The position numbers were made by a program, and so were the translations under genes. Positions 23,931 through 34,837 of a stretch of 64,000 nt of DNA are shown in pieces (position 1 is the first letter of the stretch; each line of letters begins with the position of its first letter). Under the pieces are notes generated by a model. That model did not search any database. It was not told where the DNA came from and worked only from the letters and a program-made list of their open reading frames with translations. Source of the DNA: Neodontobutis hainanensis (taxonomy: Eukaryota > Chordata > Actinopteri > Gobiiformes > Odontobutidae); contig JALDNG010000824.1 in the NCBI GenBank assembly GCA_024349245.1, positions 1 to 64,000 on the forward strand. The letters run 5' to 3'.

Positions 23931-24244
23931 CTAAGCAGCAGGCGTTGGTCCGTTCGAGGCCAGTGTGACTTTTGGCTCTCCGCATTTTAGCAGACAATAA
24001 ACATTCCTCAGACAGGCAGCGGCTGGCTGCCCGCAGACCTGCGCCATCTTAGTTCCACTCTGTGCTTCTTCAACAAAGAGGTTTTCTCCACTAACAAAAC
24101 GGACTGACAAGTGTTGTTTGAAAGAGAAAATAATAAAATCATAAAACACAAGTAGGTATTTTGTTGTATAAACCACTTACCAGTATGTTCTTGTATCCTT
24201 GTCCATAAAAGAAGGACGAGGAAAATACATGGTATAGCATTCAT
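23931..24244 (-). CDS. Candidate two-exon gene for a small secreted peptide
   Basis: Exon 1 coding (24244-24181) starts MNAIPCIFLVLLLW, a good signal peptide: a short polar start and a hydrophobic run. It ends at a strong donor, CTG/GTAAGT. A 77-bp intron follows, with a pyrimidine-rich TTTTCTCTTTC stretch and the acceptor TTGTCAG. Exon 2 (24103-23931) continues in frame after the phase-1 junction for 56 residues to a TAG. The total is 78 codons. The mature part has four Cys (AQVCGQ, AACLRN, VYCLLKCGEP). Phase-1 introns after the leader are common in secreted and immunoglobulin-type proteins. I do not recognise the family. Exon 2 may instead be spliced to further exons before its stop, or the frame may be fortuitous. 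Confidence 0.42.
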
Positions 24245-24425
24245 CGTGGCTTCAGATCAGACTGGCTGCTTAGTGCTGCTAATTTCTCCTTGCAGTGAGG
24301 AAGGCAACAGATGATTGGCTGAAAAACCTCTAAGTCCCGCCTCGTTGGCTCTGTGCAGAAGGAAATGCGGTATCGATTGGTCCAGCAGCGTGTTATAGTT
24401 CGCCCCCTTTTGAGAGTCTATCACT
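24245..24425 (-). promoter_or_regulatory. Possible promoter and 5' leader of the small secreted-peptide frame
   Basis: On the minus strand, reading towards the ATG, there is a GGGGGCG GC-box (about 24402-24408), CTATAAC (about 24394-24400), CCAATCG (about 24375-24381), GGCGGGA (about 24337-24343) and CCAATCATC (24312-24320). The stretch is more GC-rich than its surroundings and shows no repeat ends. The transcription start is not determined. Confidence 0.35.
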
Positions 24426-25068
24426 GCTGTAAACAAACATAGTTGCTACTCACGAGAATGAAAAAGTATTACAATGTGTAAGTTAAGTTTCTGTCATTTC
24501 ATTATCCATTTTTATTAAACATTATAACGACCATTTAACCGAAGAAATACAGGGAACTTATTATTACACTCCTACCACCAACCCCATAGAGAATATTTAT
24601 GACACTGTGTTAGAGATCCGAAACTCTGTAACATGTGACTGGAACACTACAATAGCCATATAGTTAGATCAGTAGCCTATACGTTTGTGGCCAGTACACA
24701 CAATGGGCTACTGCTCACTTTTACTGCTCTGATCATCTCAACATAACCACAGTAACTGTGTAGCTGTCTCCTTTAACATGCCAACATTTCCATACCTAAA
24801 ACACACTGTTTATTTACAGTCTATAACACAGTTTTGGTAAAAACATAAATAGAATGACATGTCAACTTAGATTTAGCTGAGATAACATGTAAAACAATAA
24901 TGTGTTTAGCTGTATGGAAATAACCTTCATGTTTTACATCATTTTAGATGCACTTGCATTCTCCAGATGTTCGTCTTTAACATCTCACAGCCACTGGCAG
25001 GTGCCTCTCATTCCTCTCATGCATCTATTCTCAAACCTACCTTTGTCTCATCCACACACTTTCCTTCT

Positions 25069-25106
<38 letters not shown>

Positions 25107-25865
25107 ATTTAGCCCACATGTCCCCAACCCCATATGCACTCACTCAGTCCTCACACCCCCTGGCCATCCTTGTCTCCTGAGAGGGTGACATTGATTGATG
25201 GTGATGGTCTTACATGTTCTTATTTAAAACCTTCACCAGATAATAGATGTTTGACACACAGGGACAAATATTTGGCCTTGTCTCATGTGCAATCACAATT
25301 TTGTTTGTTTATACAAACTCAAAAATATATTATTATTATTTATTTATACAATTCCAGTATATTGATGGAAGATAATAGGTAAGATATACATTTAGCTTGC
25401 AGCTGCACAAGAACTTTTTTTAACAATATTTATTTGGTTGTTTAAACAATAAATAAATAAATAAATAAAACATCCTCATTAACTATAAATTATATACCAA
25501 AAGGAGTTAGGCTAAAATCACTTTTTTATGCCTAAAAGTGCTATTCATTACAACAAAACAGAAAAAAAAATTACAATAAATTCCATTCAACAAACAGTTG
25601 AGAAAGAGAAAAACAATAAAAACGAAACAGATACTATTATACTATTTAATCTATTATTAATATTTTTACTAAATCTACAATCGCAATTTACATCCCAGCA
25701 AACTATCAAAAATCATATATTTTTTTAAATTGCTGCAAAGGTACCACACTCTTTATAATAATGTCCAGTCCATTCTATAGTATTACACCATTCCTGGTAA
25801 TACAATGTTTGTTTTTTTGTGTTGTTCCTAGCAACATTTCTGAGATGTTTTTAATTTTTTTTTTT
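24426..25865. other. No gene seen; simple repeats
   Basis: Contains (CA)n at 25072-25104 and (AAAT)n near 25445-25469. The rest is AT-rich and shows no supported exon or mobile element. Confidence 0.45.
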
Positions 25866-26120
25866 ATGTTTTTATTTAACCAGGAAAGTCCCACTGAGAT
25901 TACAAATCTCTTTTGCAGGGGAGTCCTGGCCCCATGTGTGTTTGGGGGGACTGTTGTAGATGTCTTTGGTGGTAGGGAAACCAGAGTACCCTGAGGAAAC
26001 AGACACAGGGAGAACATGTAAACTCCACACAGAAAGGCTCTGTCCTGGATGGGATTCGAACCCAGAACCTTCTTGTTGTAAGGGAAGGCGTGCTAACCAC
26101 TTTGCCATGTTGCTAGGGTT
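25866..26120 (-). mobile_element. tRNA-derived SINE, minus strand
   Basis: The minus strand begins with a tRNA-like head: TGGCAAAGTGGTTAGCACGC as the A-box region and GGGTTCGAATCCC as box B. It continues GTGTGGAGTTTACATGTTCT and CCCTGTGTCTGTTTCC, a body I recall from many fish SINEs. It ends in CCTGGTTAAATAAAAACA followed by A-rich sequence. Internal positions have drifted. Confidence 0.8.
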
Positions 26121-26339
26121 GTTGGTTGTTTTAGCTTTATAAATAATTTGTATAATACTGAGGTCAACTAATTTTAGAACCTTACCTGGGAGAGAACACT
26201 CCCCCCAGCTCCATCACTACAGTCAGAAGTCACAGATTGGAGAAGAGAATAACAGTTAGATTGTCTAATCAGAAATAATCTGATTCAAATCCCCTGCAAA
26301 CAGATAAAGTCTGGTCCTGCTCAAACAAACTTGATACTT

Positions 26340-27135
26340 GCAATGTTCAATGTCAGGTCTTTGGGAAACTATTTTTTTAATTATTGATTTTATTATTTCA
26401 AAAAAGCTTGATTTGATGTTTTTAAAAGAAACATGGCTAGACAGAAAGACTAGAAATGCAATCCTTACTGAATCCACCCCATCAAATTTAACAATTGTAT
26501 CCAAAATGTGGGAAAACAAAAGGGCGGTGGTGTATGTGGTGTAGGGATAATATTCTTATCCAGAAACTATCACTTGGGAGTTTTCATCATTTGAATATGT
26601 ATCATTCAAAATGCATTTGAGGTTTTCTCCATCTATTTTATATGTAGTTCTTTACAAACCACCCCTACAATGTCATGATTTTATTGATGAGTTTACTGAA
26701 ATGCTTTCGGTTATCTGCACAGAATATGATCAAATAGTCATATCAGGTGATTTTAATGTGCATGTGGATAATGTTTCTGACAGGAATGCCAAAGGACTTT
26801 CTACTATTCTTGATACTTTTGGTCTTTGTCAGCATGTTAATGAGCCGACCCATAACAGAGGTCACACTCTGGACCTGGTAATTACAAAGGGTGTTCATAT
26901 TTCAGATGTCACTGTGATTGATGTTTCTCTATCTGATCATTCTTGTGTCTTTTTACATCTGTCCATAATTACAAAAGTTACTGCTGGACCTACAGCTACT
27001 AAGAAGAGACACATTAATGATAACACCAGGACACAGTTTATGGAGGCAATCAGGTTTGAAAATGCCTCATCAGGTCAAGGCTTCGTGGAGCAATGCTCTT
27101 TCTATCAGGGCACAGAAAAGGGTAGGCCGAAAAGC
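26340..27135 (+). pseudogene. L2 endonuclease domain
   Basis: MFNVRSLG-like sequence near 26342 starts the domain, with stops. The longest open part, 26611-27153, contains YDQIVISGDFNVHVDNVSD, GLCQHVNEPTHNRGHTLDLV and VSLSDHSCVFLHL. These are the GDFN, T-H-x2-G-x2-L-D and SDH motifs of APE-like LINE endonucleases. The catalytic residues are still present, but the N-terminal block is broken by stops around 26380-26550. Confidence 0.82.
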
Positions 27136-27199
27136 CAAAAGAAAATGGCGTAAATTTAAACTCTTAATTTATTATGAGGTATACAAAGAAAATTTGCAA

Positions 27200-28735
27200 A
27201 TTTGCAAAAAGCAAGAAAAATATTCTTCTCAGAGCTCATCAACACCAGCAGTAACAACTCACGTGTCCTGTTTGCTCCAGTGAACAGATTAACAAATCCT
27301 CCAGCTCCATTTCCTTCAGAATTAGTTTACACCACTAAATGCAATGAGTTTGCATTGTTTTTCAACGACAAGGTTCAAGGCATTAAACATGCGATACAGT
27401 CCAAAGGGCAAACAACAACACTGCAGCCACATAGGAGACCTTCGGTTGAGTTTACACATTTTAGACCCATTAATGACGGAACAATTGAAAAAACTGTCTC
27501 CAGCCTGAGTTCATCCAACTGCTGCCTCAATGTTTTACCGACTAGATTTCTAAAATCAGTACTAAGCAGTTTGTTACCACAACTCACTGATATAGTCAAT
27601 AATTCCTTACAGTCTGGAACATTTCCATGGGCCTTAAAAACTTCTGTCATTAAGCCTATCTTAAAGAAGAGCAGTCTTGATGCCACCGGCCTATATCAAA
27701 CCTGCCATTTTTAGGGAAAGTCATTGAAAAAGTTGTATATCAGTAACCTAATGACTTTCTATTACTTAACAACTGCTTTGACCCTTTTCAGTCAGGTTTT
27801 AGGCCCCATCACAGCAATGAGACTGCACTTATCAATGTCACAAATGACATCCGTCTGAACACTGAGGCAGGCAAAGTCTCTGTCTTAGTTCTGCTGGACT
27901 TGAGTGCTGCGTTTGATACAGTGGACCATGAAATCCTGTCACAAAGATTAAAGGAATGGTTAGGTATCACTATAACTGCTCTTAAATGGTTTCAGTCCTA
28001 TCTTGAAGACAGGAAGTACATTGTTTTGGTTGGTAACTGTGTATCAGACCAAATGGCCCTGAAATGTATGGTTCCACAGCGGTCTATTATTCAATCTTTA
28101 CATGCTTCCTTTAAGTCAATTAATACACAGCTGTGGCGTTACATACCATAATTATGCAGATGACACTCAGATTTATATTTCACTCACAGCAAGTGAAAAT
28201 AGACCAATTCATTTACATTGTCACTGCATCAAACAAATTGATGTGTGGATGCAAAATAATTTTCTCCAGCTGAATAGAAACAAGACTGAACTAATCATCT
28301 TTGGGAACAGAAACAAAGAGAAAGTGTCAGCAGTCACCTTATGTCTCTTTCTCTAAAATCTATAAATCAAGTTAGAAATCTAGGGTCATTATGGAATCAG
28401 ACTTGAATTTACAGTCACATTAAGTCAATTACATCATCTGCATTTTATCACCTTACAAACATTTCCAGTCAGAGTCAAAGGGATAATGTCTCAACCTGAC
28501 TTAGAGAAATGTATTCATGCTTTTATCTCCAGCAGGTTAGATTACTGTAACAGCCTGCTCATTGGTCTGTCAAAACGAGGGTTACGACAGCTGCAGCTTA
28601 TTCAGAATGCTGCTGCTCGGGTTCTAACTAACACCAGGAAGTACAACCAGTCCAGTTTTAAAATCTCTGCACTAGCTTCCTGCTGCTCAGAGAATAGACT
28701 TTAAAACAGCACTGCTGGTTTACAAGTCTCTTAAT
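27200..28735 (+). pseudogene. L2 reverse transcriptase, frameshifted
   Basis: 27202-27714 encodes the N-terminal fingers, including SVEFTHFRPINDGTIEKTVS and TFPWALKTSVIKPILKKSSL. After a frameshift, SGFRPHHSNETALINVTNDI and LLDLSAAFDTVDHEIL (motif A) follow at about 27790-27930. QSYLEDRKYIVLVGN comes next, then a region where the usual GVPQGSILGP is damaged (VPQRSII). YADDTQIYISLTASENRPIH (motif C) lies near 28150-28205, and LDYCNSLLIGLSKRGLRQLQ near 28540-28590. The polymerase is not functional. Confidence 0.85.
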
Positions 28736-28776
28736 GGTATAGCACCAGAATATATTTCTGAAATGCTAGTTGATTA

Positions 28777-29280
28777 TGTGGTGTAATATTTATATGTGAA
28801 GGGTATGTTTTTGTGTGCTTAGGTTATTATTCACTTTTGGGGGGTTTATGTTACTTTTCTTAGAATTTATAGTTATGCATGGATGAGAATATGTTATGCT
28901 AATACAGCTAGGATCATTGGAAGGTAAGAGAGAAAACATGATGTCAAAAATTTATGGTTTAAATCATGATAAGGTGGTTGTGCAAACACACACAGGAAAA
29001 ATTTACTAGACAGGACAGAGAGTCTTTGTCTGGAGAAACCAGGTTTAAAAGGACGTAGATGCCGATGAGGAGCCCTAACAAAAAGCCCTAATGAAATAAG
29101 ACATAAATAAACTGTCATGTGAAAACTGTATAAAAGCTTGGGTCTACTGTATACTATTCAGTAGAGCTGGTGTGTCTACTCGGGTCGTTTATTGTGTTTG
29201 TTGTGAACAATAAAGACTCTAAGGCATTGAAATGTTGGTGTGTTCATGACTTATTCCATCCACAACAATTGCCCACAACA
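28777..29280 (+). mobile_element. Solo LTR, 504 bp, with ATTA target duplication
   Basis: It begins TGTGGTGTAATA and ends GCCCACAACA, so it has TG...CA ends. ATTA flanks it at 28773-28776 and 29281-29284. Removing it restores the L2 sequence found uninterrupted at 55.83 kb. A TATAAAA box (29129-29135) and an AATAAA signal (29209-29214) lie in the expected U3/R order for plus orientation. There is no internal region or second LTR, so it is the product of LTR-LTR recombination. The superfamily is unknown; a 4-bp duplication fits retrovirus-like or some Gypsy elements. Confidence 0.85.
29129..29135 (+). promoter_or_regulatory. LTR TATA box
   Basis: TATAAAA about 80 bp upstream of AATAAA within the solo LTR, the arrangement of a compact R region. 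Confidence 0.6.
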
Positions 29281-29654
29281 ATTATAAGCCTCCTCAGACT
29301 CTGAGAACATCTGGGACAGGCCTTCTGCTCGTGCCCAGAGTCAGAACTAAACAGGGTGAAGCAGCGTTTAAGTTTCATGCAGCAAAAACCTGGAATAGCC
29401 TCCCAGATGAAGTAAAACAAGTCTCAACTTTAACAATGTTCTAGGGGAGGTTAAAAAAATTCCTCTTTAGCTCCGCCTACACTACAACTTAAAGTGTTTT
29501 TTTTTTTTTTTATCCGCACTCTTCTTTTAAAATGTTTTAAATTTTTCTTATGTTTCTTAATCTAAATTTTGTAAATTGTATTTTATTCCTGTTAGGCACT
29601 TTGAGTTACCCAGTGTATAAAATTGTGCTATATAAATAAAATTGCCTTGCCTTC

Positions 29655-29999
29655 CCTACATTTTACAAACAATGGGTTTGATGGATCTCTATACCAACAA
29701 TTACTGAACATTTAGAGCTCTCTTTTGTAAAATAAATATAAGCTTTAAGTAAGTTTGGAATGTTGACCCCAAATTTATACACAGTATGTAAATGGCACAA
29801 TCATGGAATTGTACAGAGTAAGTAGTGCAGACTTATTTAAAAAGTGTTCCTTATGTAATTTGGGAATGGCTTTGGCAAATTTTCCTTTTGTGCAATTCAT
29901 ATGAGATTTCCAAAGCAATAAATATTTACTCCTAAAAATGTGCTTTCCTTTACCCTTTGATCCTCAATTTGACGCAGTGAAAGGCGCAACCACCTAAAT
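29655..29999. other. No gene seen
   Basis: AT-rich spacer following the L2 tail. Confidence 0.4.
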
Positions 30000-31025
30000 A
30001 CATAGTATTACGCCAAAAAATTCAACTCATTGTGTTTTCATCTAAATGGCCACAAATTTCGTGAGTATTATCTAGACACGTGTGCCATCCAAAGATTTAA
30101 TTTTGTTTATGATATCTTATCGGGTGTGGGTGTGTAACGAGGCGGCCATTTTTGTGTAAATAAAATATCCCTTAACTCTCAAACGCCTTCTCGGATCAAG
30201 TTGGACCCAAAAAGGCGTTTGTGCACATTGATGACCTGAACACAAAGATATAAAAATAAAAGGGTTAGCTTTAGAAATGGCCCTCTAGCGCCCCCTACAA
30301 ACTTATAATGGGACCAAAGATTTTAGTTTGTCATAGAGACATGAAATTTGGTACACACATCACTTATGTCATGACGAACATAAAAGCCAATGACAACCAC
30401 CCCCTATCTATAAATGTGTTGCCATAGCAACGGCGCAAATATGTGGAAAAAGTCAATGGGAAGGAGTTTGTCGTAGGGCAAATGAAACTTGGTACACACA
30501 TCTAGCATGGGCTTACACATCACACACATGAAGGCGGCCATTTTGAATTGAAAATGTGAACCGCCTTAGAATACACCTCACTTCTGAGGAAAGGTCCTCA
30601 GAATCTTTTGGAACTGGTAAACTTGTTATTTTAGACAACTAATATTTACATTTTTACTTTTTAACAGGTGGGTGCAGCGCTTTATGAGTCATTGCAAATC
30701 TCCAGCCAGTACTTTGTTTTTCTCGCCTTAGCCCAAGCATAATCTATTATTTTCAAAAGTTCAGACAGATCCCAGGAAAACCAGGGAATGTGGAGACCTT
30801 TAACTCTAAATTACAAGGTGTTGTAGCAGGTCCCAGCAGTAGCACAGGCCCAAGGTAATGAAGCAGGCTCCAGCCAGAAGAAGATTCAAGCAGAAGCACA
30901 AGCCCGGTTATTTGACATTACCGTGAAGTTTACGCTTTAAAGCACCAAATGCATTCCTCCAAATACATGTGTCCCGGCGGTCGCAAGGGAAGCGAGGGCC
31001 TTTATCGCCGCTCGCGACTTTAATT
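30000..31025. repeat. Unclassified teleost repeat
   Basis: Contains phrases such as CTCTAGCGCCCCCTACAAAC, AAATTTGGTACACACATC and GCGGCCATTTTGAATTG, related in style to the repeats at 53.6-55.5 and 56.3-57.8 kb. It ends near 31025 with TATCGCCGCTCGCGACTTTA. No terminal repeats or protein were found. Confidence 0.45.
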
Positions 31026-31487
31026 ATACTTGTTTTCAACTTCTTTGGTTATCGATTGTATAAAATATCTGTACAAACTGTTTTTCTCTTTGCAAGCTTT
31101 TTTTTTTCCTTTGGTCATCAATGGTTTATACAGATTTTTCTCTCTAAAAAGATATTTTTTTTAATCACCTTTTTCCATTAAGGAGTTATATGCTACATTT
31201 ACATCTTTAACATAAATTGCATCCCCCTTATGTTTTTAGAGCTCTTTGTATAGTGCTTTCCTAGTAGTATAGTGCTTGGCCTAATAGTGCTTGTAGTATG
31301 GTCTAACTTTGCCAACATTTACCTATATTTAAAAAGAGTAAATATATGCAAATGGTTGCTTATATCCATCATTAAAATTACAATTTCCTCATTTATATTT
31401 GTTAAGATTTTGTCTATTGTAGTAGCACTTTCAAATGTAATTCTAGTTCATTTAGTTATTAATGGAATGAGACACAAACTTCATCCA
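31026..31487. other. No gene seen
   Basis: T-rich, non-coding. Confidence 0.4.
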
Positions 31488-31795
31488 TGATTTTAATGAA
31501 ACGAGGCAGGCTTCTAGACGCATGATGTCAGTAGTATTATTCGCTTTTATTGGTAGATACAGCTGTGTATCATCGACATAACAGTGAAAGTTCACTCCAT
31601 AACTTCTGATAATTTGTCCCAATGGAGCATACAGAGAAAATAGTATGGGACCAAGCACAGACCCTTGTGGCACACTGAATTTCCGTGGAGGGGAGGAATT
31701 TGTTTCATATCATTTACAAAATGAAACCTATCACACAGATAGGTTTCTAACCAGGTAAGAGCAGTGCCAAACATGCCAAAAACATCTTTAAAGAG
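31488..31795 (-). mobile_element. L2 reverse transcriptase fragment, minus strand
   Basis: The minus strand encodes pieces such as VPQGSVLGPILFSLY, LGQIIRSYGVNFHCYVDDTQ (YADD changed to YVDD) and PIKANNTTDIMRLEACL. It is nearly identical to the L2 at 37.3-37.6 kb but without the inverted duplication found there, so it serves as a local reference for that event. Confidence 0.85.
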
Positions 31796-32110
31796 TAACT
31801 AAACCCTAAAACAACTTTTTAGTTAATGGTCTGTAAGAATGGGGCTTTATTAGTCCTGTTAATTGATTTGAGTAAAAGTTTTGACATTTGAGTATAAAGT
31901 ATATGAATTCTACATTATATGGTGTAAAACCATCTGAGTGCTCTGCTCTTCAAGTTGAACGGTGGTTACCACAGTTGTATTTTTCTATTTGAAGTTGTTT
32001 CCTTGCGTGATGTAAGCAGGCTCTACCAACGGCTCACTGATATACGCCCCTGATATAAAAACATCTTGTTCCCAAGTAGCAAGTATTGAAAACATCAGGC
32101 CTGCTATATT

Positions 32111-32387
32111 AGCATGTACTTGTAGTGTTATTGGTTGCAACAGCACTGCTGGACTTTATTGCTTTCCAGTTGAGTTGTAAATTAGGCGCCAGTGGTTGCG
32201 TGCACTTGGCCTGGAACACCGTGAGTTCCCGCTGAGTGCTGGAGTTTGCAGCGTGCATTATGAGCGGGATTGCTTCTCCAACGCAATGGAGGTGAAAATG
32301 TGCTTCTCCAAACAGCTCCAGCTGAAAAGCAACACAGAGCCAAACACTGCTCCTGCATGGATTCCCACCACCGCAGTGGCGTCTTGA
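32111..32387 (+). pseudogene. THAP-domain exon, decayed
   Basis: The frame reads TCSVIGCNSTAGLYCFPVEL, a TAA stop, IRRQWLRALGLEHREFPLSA, GVCSVHYERDCFSN and then FSKQLQLKS. This matches the THAP zinc-binding pattern: C-x4-C, a conserved FP, an R-x2-W block and C-x2-H in VCSVHY. THAP proteins bind DNA and are often domesticated from P-element-like transposases. The stop near 32180, and a TGA two bases before a strong GTGAGT donor at 32389, make it non-functional as read. No ATG lies just upstream, so a preceding exon is possible. The 135-bp exon downstream may belong to the same locus, but the phases do not join. Confidence 0.65.
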
Positions 32388-32949
32388 TGTGAGTGAACAT
32401 ATTTTTAATCAACAAATTATGTTTTTCCCAGTAAAACTACCGTAATTTCCGGACTATAAGCCGCAACTTTTCCCACGCTTTGAACCTCACGGCTTAAACA
32501 ACGATGCTGCTAATATATGGATTTTTCCCGCTTTCAATTTTTTTTTTTTTTTAAACACCTTCTGTGACGTGCTCAGTTTTTTGGCGGAATGAAGCTTGAA
32601 GAGGGCTCAGCGGGGATTTGCCTCCGAAAGTGACGAGCGACAATGAAAATAATATCGGATGAAGCAATTCTGAGGCTATTCAACTCCGACACGAAGGAGA
32701 TGACATCAGTAGTTTCAGTGCACAGGAGGAGGAAGATAGTGACCAATGACTTTCTTGATAGGCTACTGTTTACTGCTATTTTTTTTTTTTTAAAGCCAGT
32801 TTATTTTTGTTACAAGCCGTGTTTCGTTAAAGCCTGTGTAAAGTTCATTTGTTTCAATGTACCGGTAGGCACCTGCTTATAGACATGTGCGGCTTATTTA
32901 ATGTTCAAAATAATTATTTTTTTAATTCAGTGGGTGCGGCTTATATTCA

Positions 32950-33196
32950 GTTTGGGTCTCCACAGATACTCAAGATAACAGATCATTTGTTAAACTCTTG
33001 TTTTTGCATCCACCTAGGCCAGAACGACTAATAGGAGTGTGTCATGTGACACAGACACCGGTGGAGCTGCCAGAGTGTCCCAGGACTATCTCTACACCAA
33101 TAAAGAGGAAAAGGCATCCAGATGAAAGTGAGAGCACCATGAACTGTACAAGGTAATGCGTCCCATTTTTCTTTTTTTTTTTTTTTTTCTTTTTTT
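32950..33196 (+). repeat. 247-bp duplicated segment, copy 1
   Basis: Runs from GTTTGGGTCTCC to a poly-T stretch. It matches 34091-34336 base for base except for T-run lengths (17 and 7 here, 14 and 9 there). Confidence 0.95.
33018..33152 (+). pseudogene. Exon-like segment, copy 1 (inside the TIR element)
   Basis: 135 bp between the acceptor TTGCATCCACCTAG and the donor AAG/GTAATG. In the open frame it reads PERLIGVCHVTQTPVELPEC, then PRTISTPIKRKRHPDE and SESTMNCT. The intron phase is the same at both ends, so one or two copies could be spliced without a shift. It is identical to 34159-34293. The product is unknown; the KRKRH cluster resembles a nuclear localisation signal. The copy sits within a transposon, so it is probably a passenger. 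Confidence 0.5.
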
Positions 33197-33213
33197 AGTC
33201 TGGAAATTACGGT

Positions 33214-34090
33214 AAAGTTAATTAATCAATTTTGTCATGTTGATAAATGTTAGCTTCAGCTGCTCCTGATACCGGGCTAACGCACTAATGAGGCCTGCTG
33301 CAGTATTGATACCATAGATTGTAAATAATATGATACATGTGGCCCAGTACACACAGACTTTAATCTCACTCAATATTCTGCATTCCGTTAGTTCTCGTAC
33401 ATGGACAGCACCCTGCTGTTGTAGCAGAGATGCAACATTTAGCACTAAAGACCTGTCACTGCCTCGTGACTCGGTACTTGACAGAATATGAATATCTCAT
33501 GACTTGTGTAACACTGTGAGTTTGGACTAAACACAGACTGAAAAATTGTCTTGGACTTATAGAAAAGGGGTGACTCAGACTCCAGTAGGACACTAACATG
33601 TAGGCTGTAGCAACAGTGAGTGTTTGTGTTTAGATGACTTCTTTAGATTCTTTGCTTCTGGAGGATATTTGTGTCACTAACATTATTTATAAACATTTTA
33701 AAATCTCTAAAATGAATTAATATAATACTGTAATTGTAAACAATAATACAAATCTTTTGTTTTGCCTAAGATGACCAGAGAAAGTGGGTGCCAGCCTGAA
33801 TCAGTCACTGAAGATCTGCAGGTGTGCAGGAAAATGTGAAGCCTATTGGGAGAAGCAAAGGTGAGTTTGAAAACTGTAAAGCTTTTGTATGTTTAGTTTA
33901 TTCTTTATTTCTCAGGCACCATGTACAAATACATTAATCTCACAAGAAAATATATGCTTTGTACCAGAATTAGAACTTCAGGCTGTCTAGGAGTTCATTC
34001 CATTGTTTAATGGTTTGAAATAAAAAGGCAGATTGTGCAAAGGCAGAGCATCTTTTAGGGATTGTGCAGTTTTTGTGAGTGGATCTAGAT
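33214..34090. other. No supported gene
   Basis: Contains one splice-flanked 90-bp stretch (33771-33860) that has stops in all three frames, so I do not call it an exon. Confidence 0.4.
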
Positions 34091-34336
34091 GTTTGGGTCT
34101 CCACAGATACTCAAGATAACAGATCATTTGTTAAACTCTTGTTTTTGCATCCACCTAGGCCAGAACGACTAATAGGAGTGTGTCATGTGACACAGACACC
34201 GGTGGAGCTGCCAGAGTGTCCCAGGACTATCTCTACACCAATAAAGAGGAAAAGGCATCCAGATGAAAGTGAGAGCACCATGAACTGTACAAGGTAATGC
34301 GTCCCATTTTTCTTTTTTTTTTTTTTCTTTTTTTTT
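34091..34336 (+). repeat. 247-bp duplicated segment, copy 2
   Basis: Partner of 32950-33196, 1,141 bp downstream, same orientation. Sequences outside the shared block are unrelated. Confidence 0.95.
34159..34293 (+). CDS. Exon-like segment, copy 2 (probable original)
   Basis: Identical in sequence to 33018-33152, with the same acceptor and donor, but outside the TIR element. This copy is therefore the likely donor of the duplication. 45 codon-equivalents contain no stop in the chosen frame, with a basic KRKRHPDESES stretch. It could be an exon of a THAP-type locus whose first domain lies at 32.1 kb. The next plausible in-phase exon is at 39867. No homologue is recognised. Confidence 0.4.
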
Positions 34337-34837
34337 ACTGTTATAGTAAAAAGTAGTATATTAAAATACTCTAACCCAAACACATGAGGTGTGTTCTTGG
34401 GTTAGAGTTTTGCACTTTTGTTTGATTTTTCACCTGGTGAACGGAGGACGCATCCCAGTGACGCTAACAATCAGGCGAGTGTATCTCTCCTGGCATTGTC
34501 CTAAAGTTACCTATTTATTATTTCTTAAACGTTGTCAACACTTTAACTGTGCACCACACCTCATTCATTGTTATTCTGGTTATATTTCTGCTAGCGGGTT
34601 TTTAGCATTTGAATTAGCCTGATCATACCTCAAATGTGTGTTTGTTACCATTGTTGTCTTACTGGTGGTTAGTTTTGTTGTTTTTACAGAGTTTTTTCAT
34701 TTAACTTGTGGTTAGTACTGCTGTGTGTGTGTGTGTTAGAATTTATCATTGTGAGTTGTCAACAGTTGGCTTAACTTAGCTGTGCATACACTAGCTTAGC
34801 TAAGCTATTCTGTGTTGTTGTTGGTTGTGGCAATGGT

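Larger units (their letters stand above)
26165..29654 (+). mobile_element. L2-clade LINE, inactive, split by a solo LTR
   Basis: The order is a short leader, an endonuclease block (from about 26340), reverse transcriptase blocks (27.3-28.7 kb) and a 3' UTR ending GCTATATAAATAAAATTGCC with a repeated TTGCC tail. The reverse transcriptase is frameshifted in several places. The 3' part is interrupted at 28777-29280 by an LTR; the sequence resumes without loss after it. The shared leader at 53.0 kb and matching segments at 53.1-55.9 kb show the same subfamily. Confidence 0.85.
32439..33213. mobile_element. Terminal-inverted-repeat element with a captured exon
   Basis: The left end ACCGTAATTTCCGGACTA and the right end TAGTCTGGAAATTACGGT are 18-bp inverted repeats with one mismatch. 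GCGGCTTAT/ATAAGCCGC words recur inside both sides. I recall this family from many fish genomes but not its class. Between GCGGCTTATATTCA and AGTCTGG the expected end sequence is replaced by a segment nearly identical to 34091-34336. No clear target duplication. Confidence 0.7.

Noticed and set aside
33771..33860. Splice-flanked 90-bp exon between the two exon copies
   Set aside because: Acceptor and GTGAGT donor are good, but every frame has a stop, so it could only be a terminal or non-coding exon.
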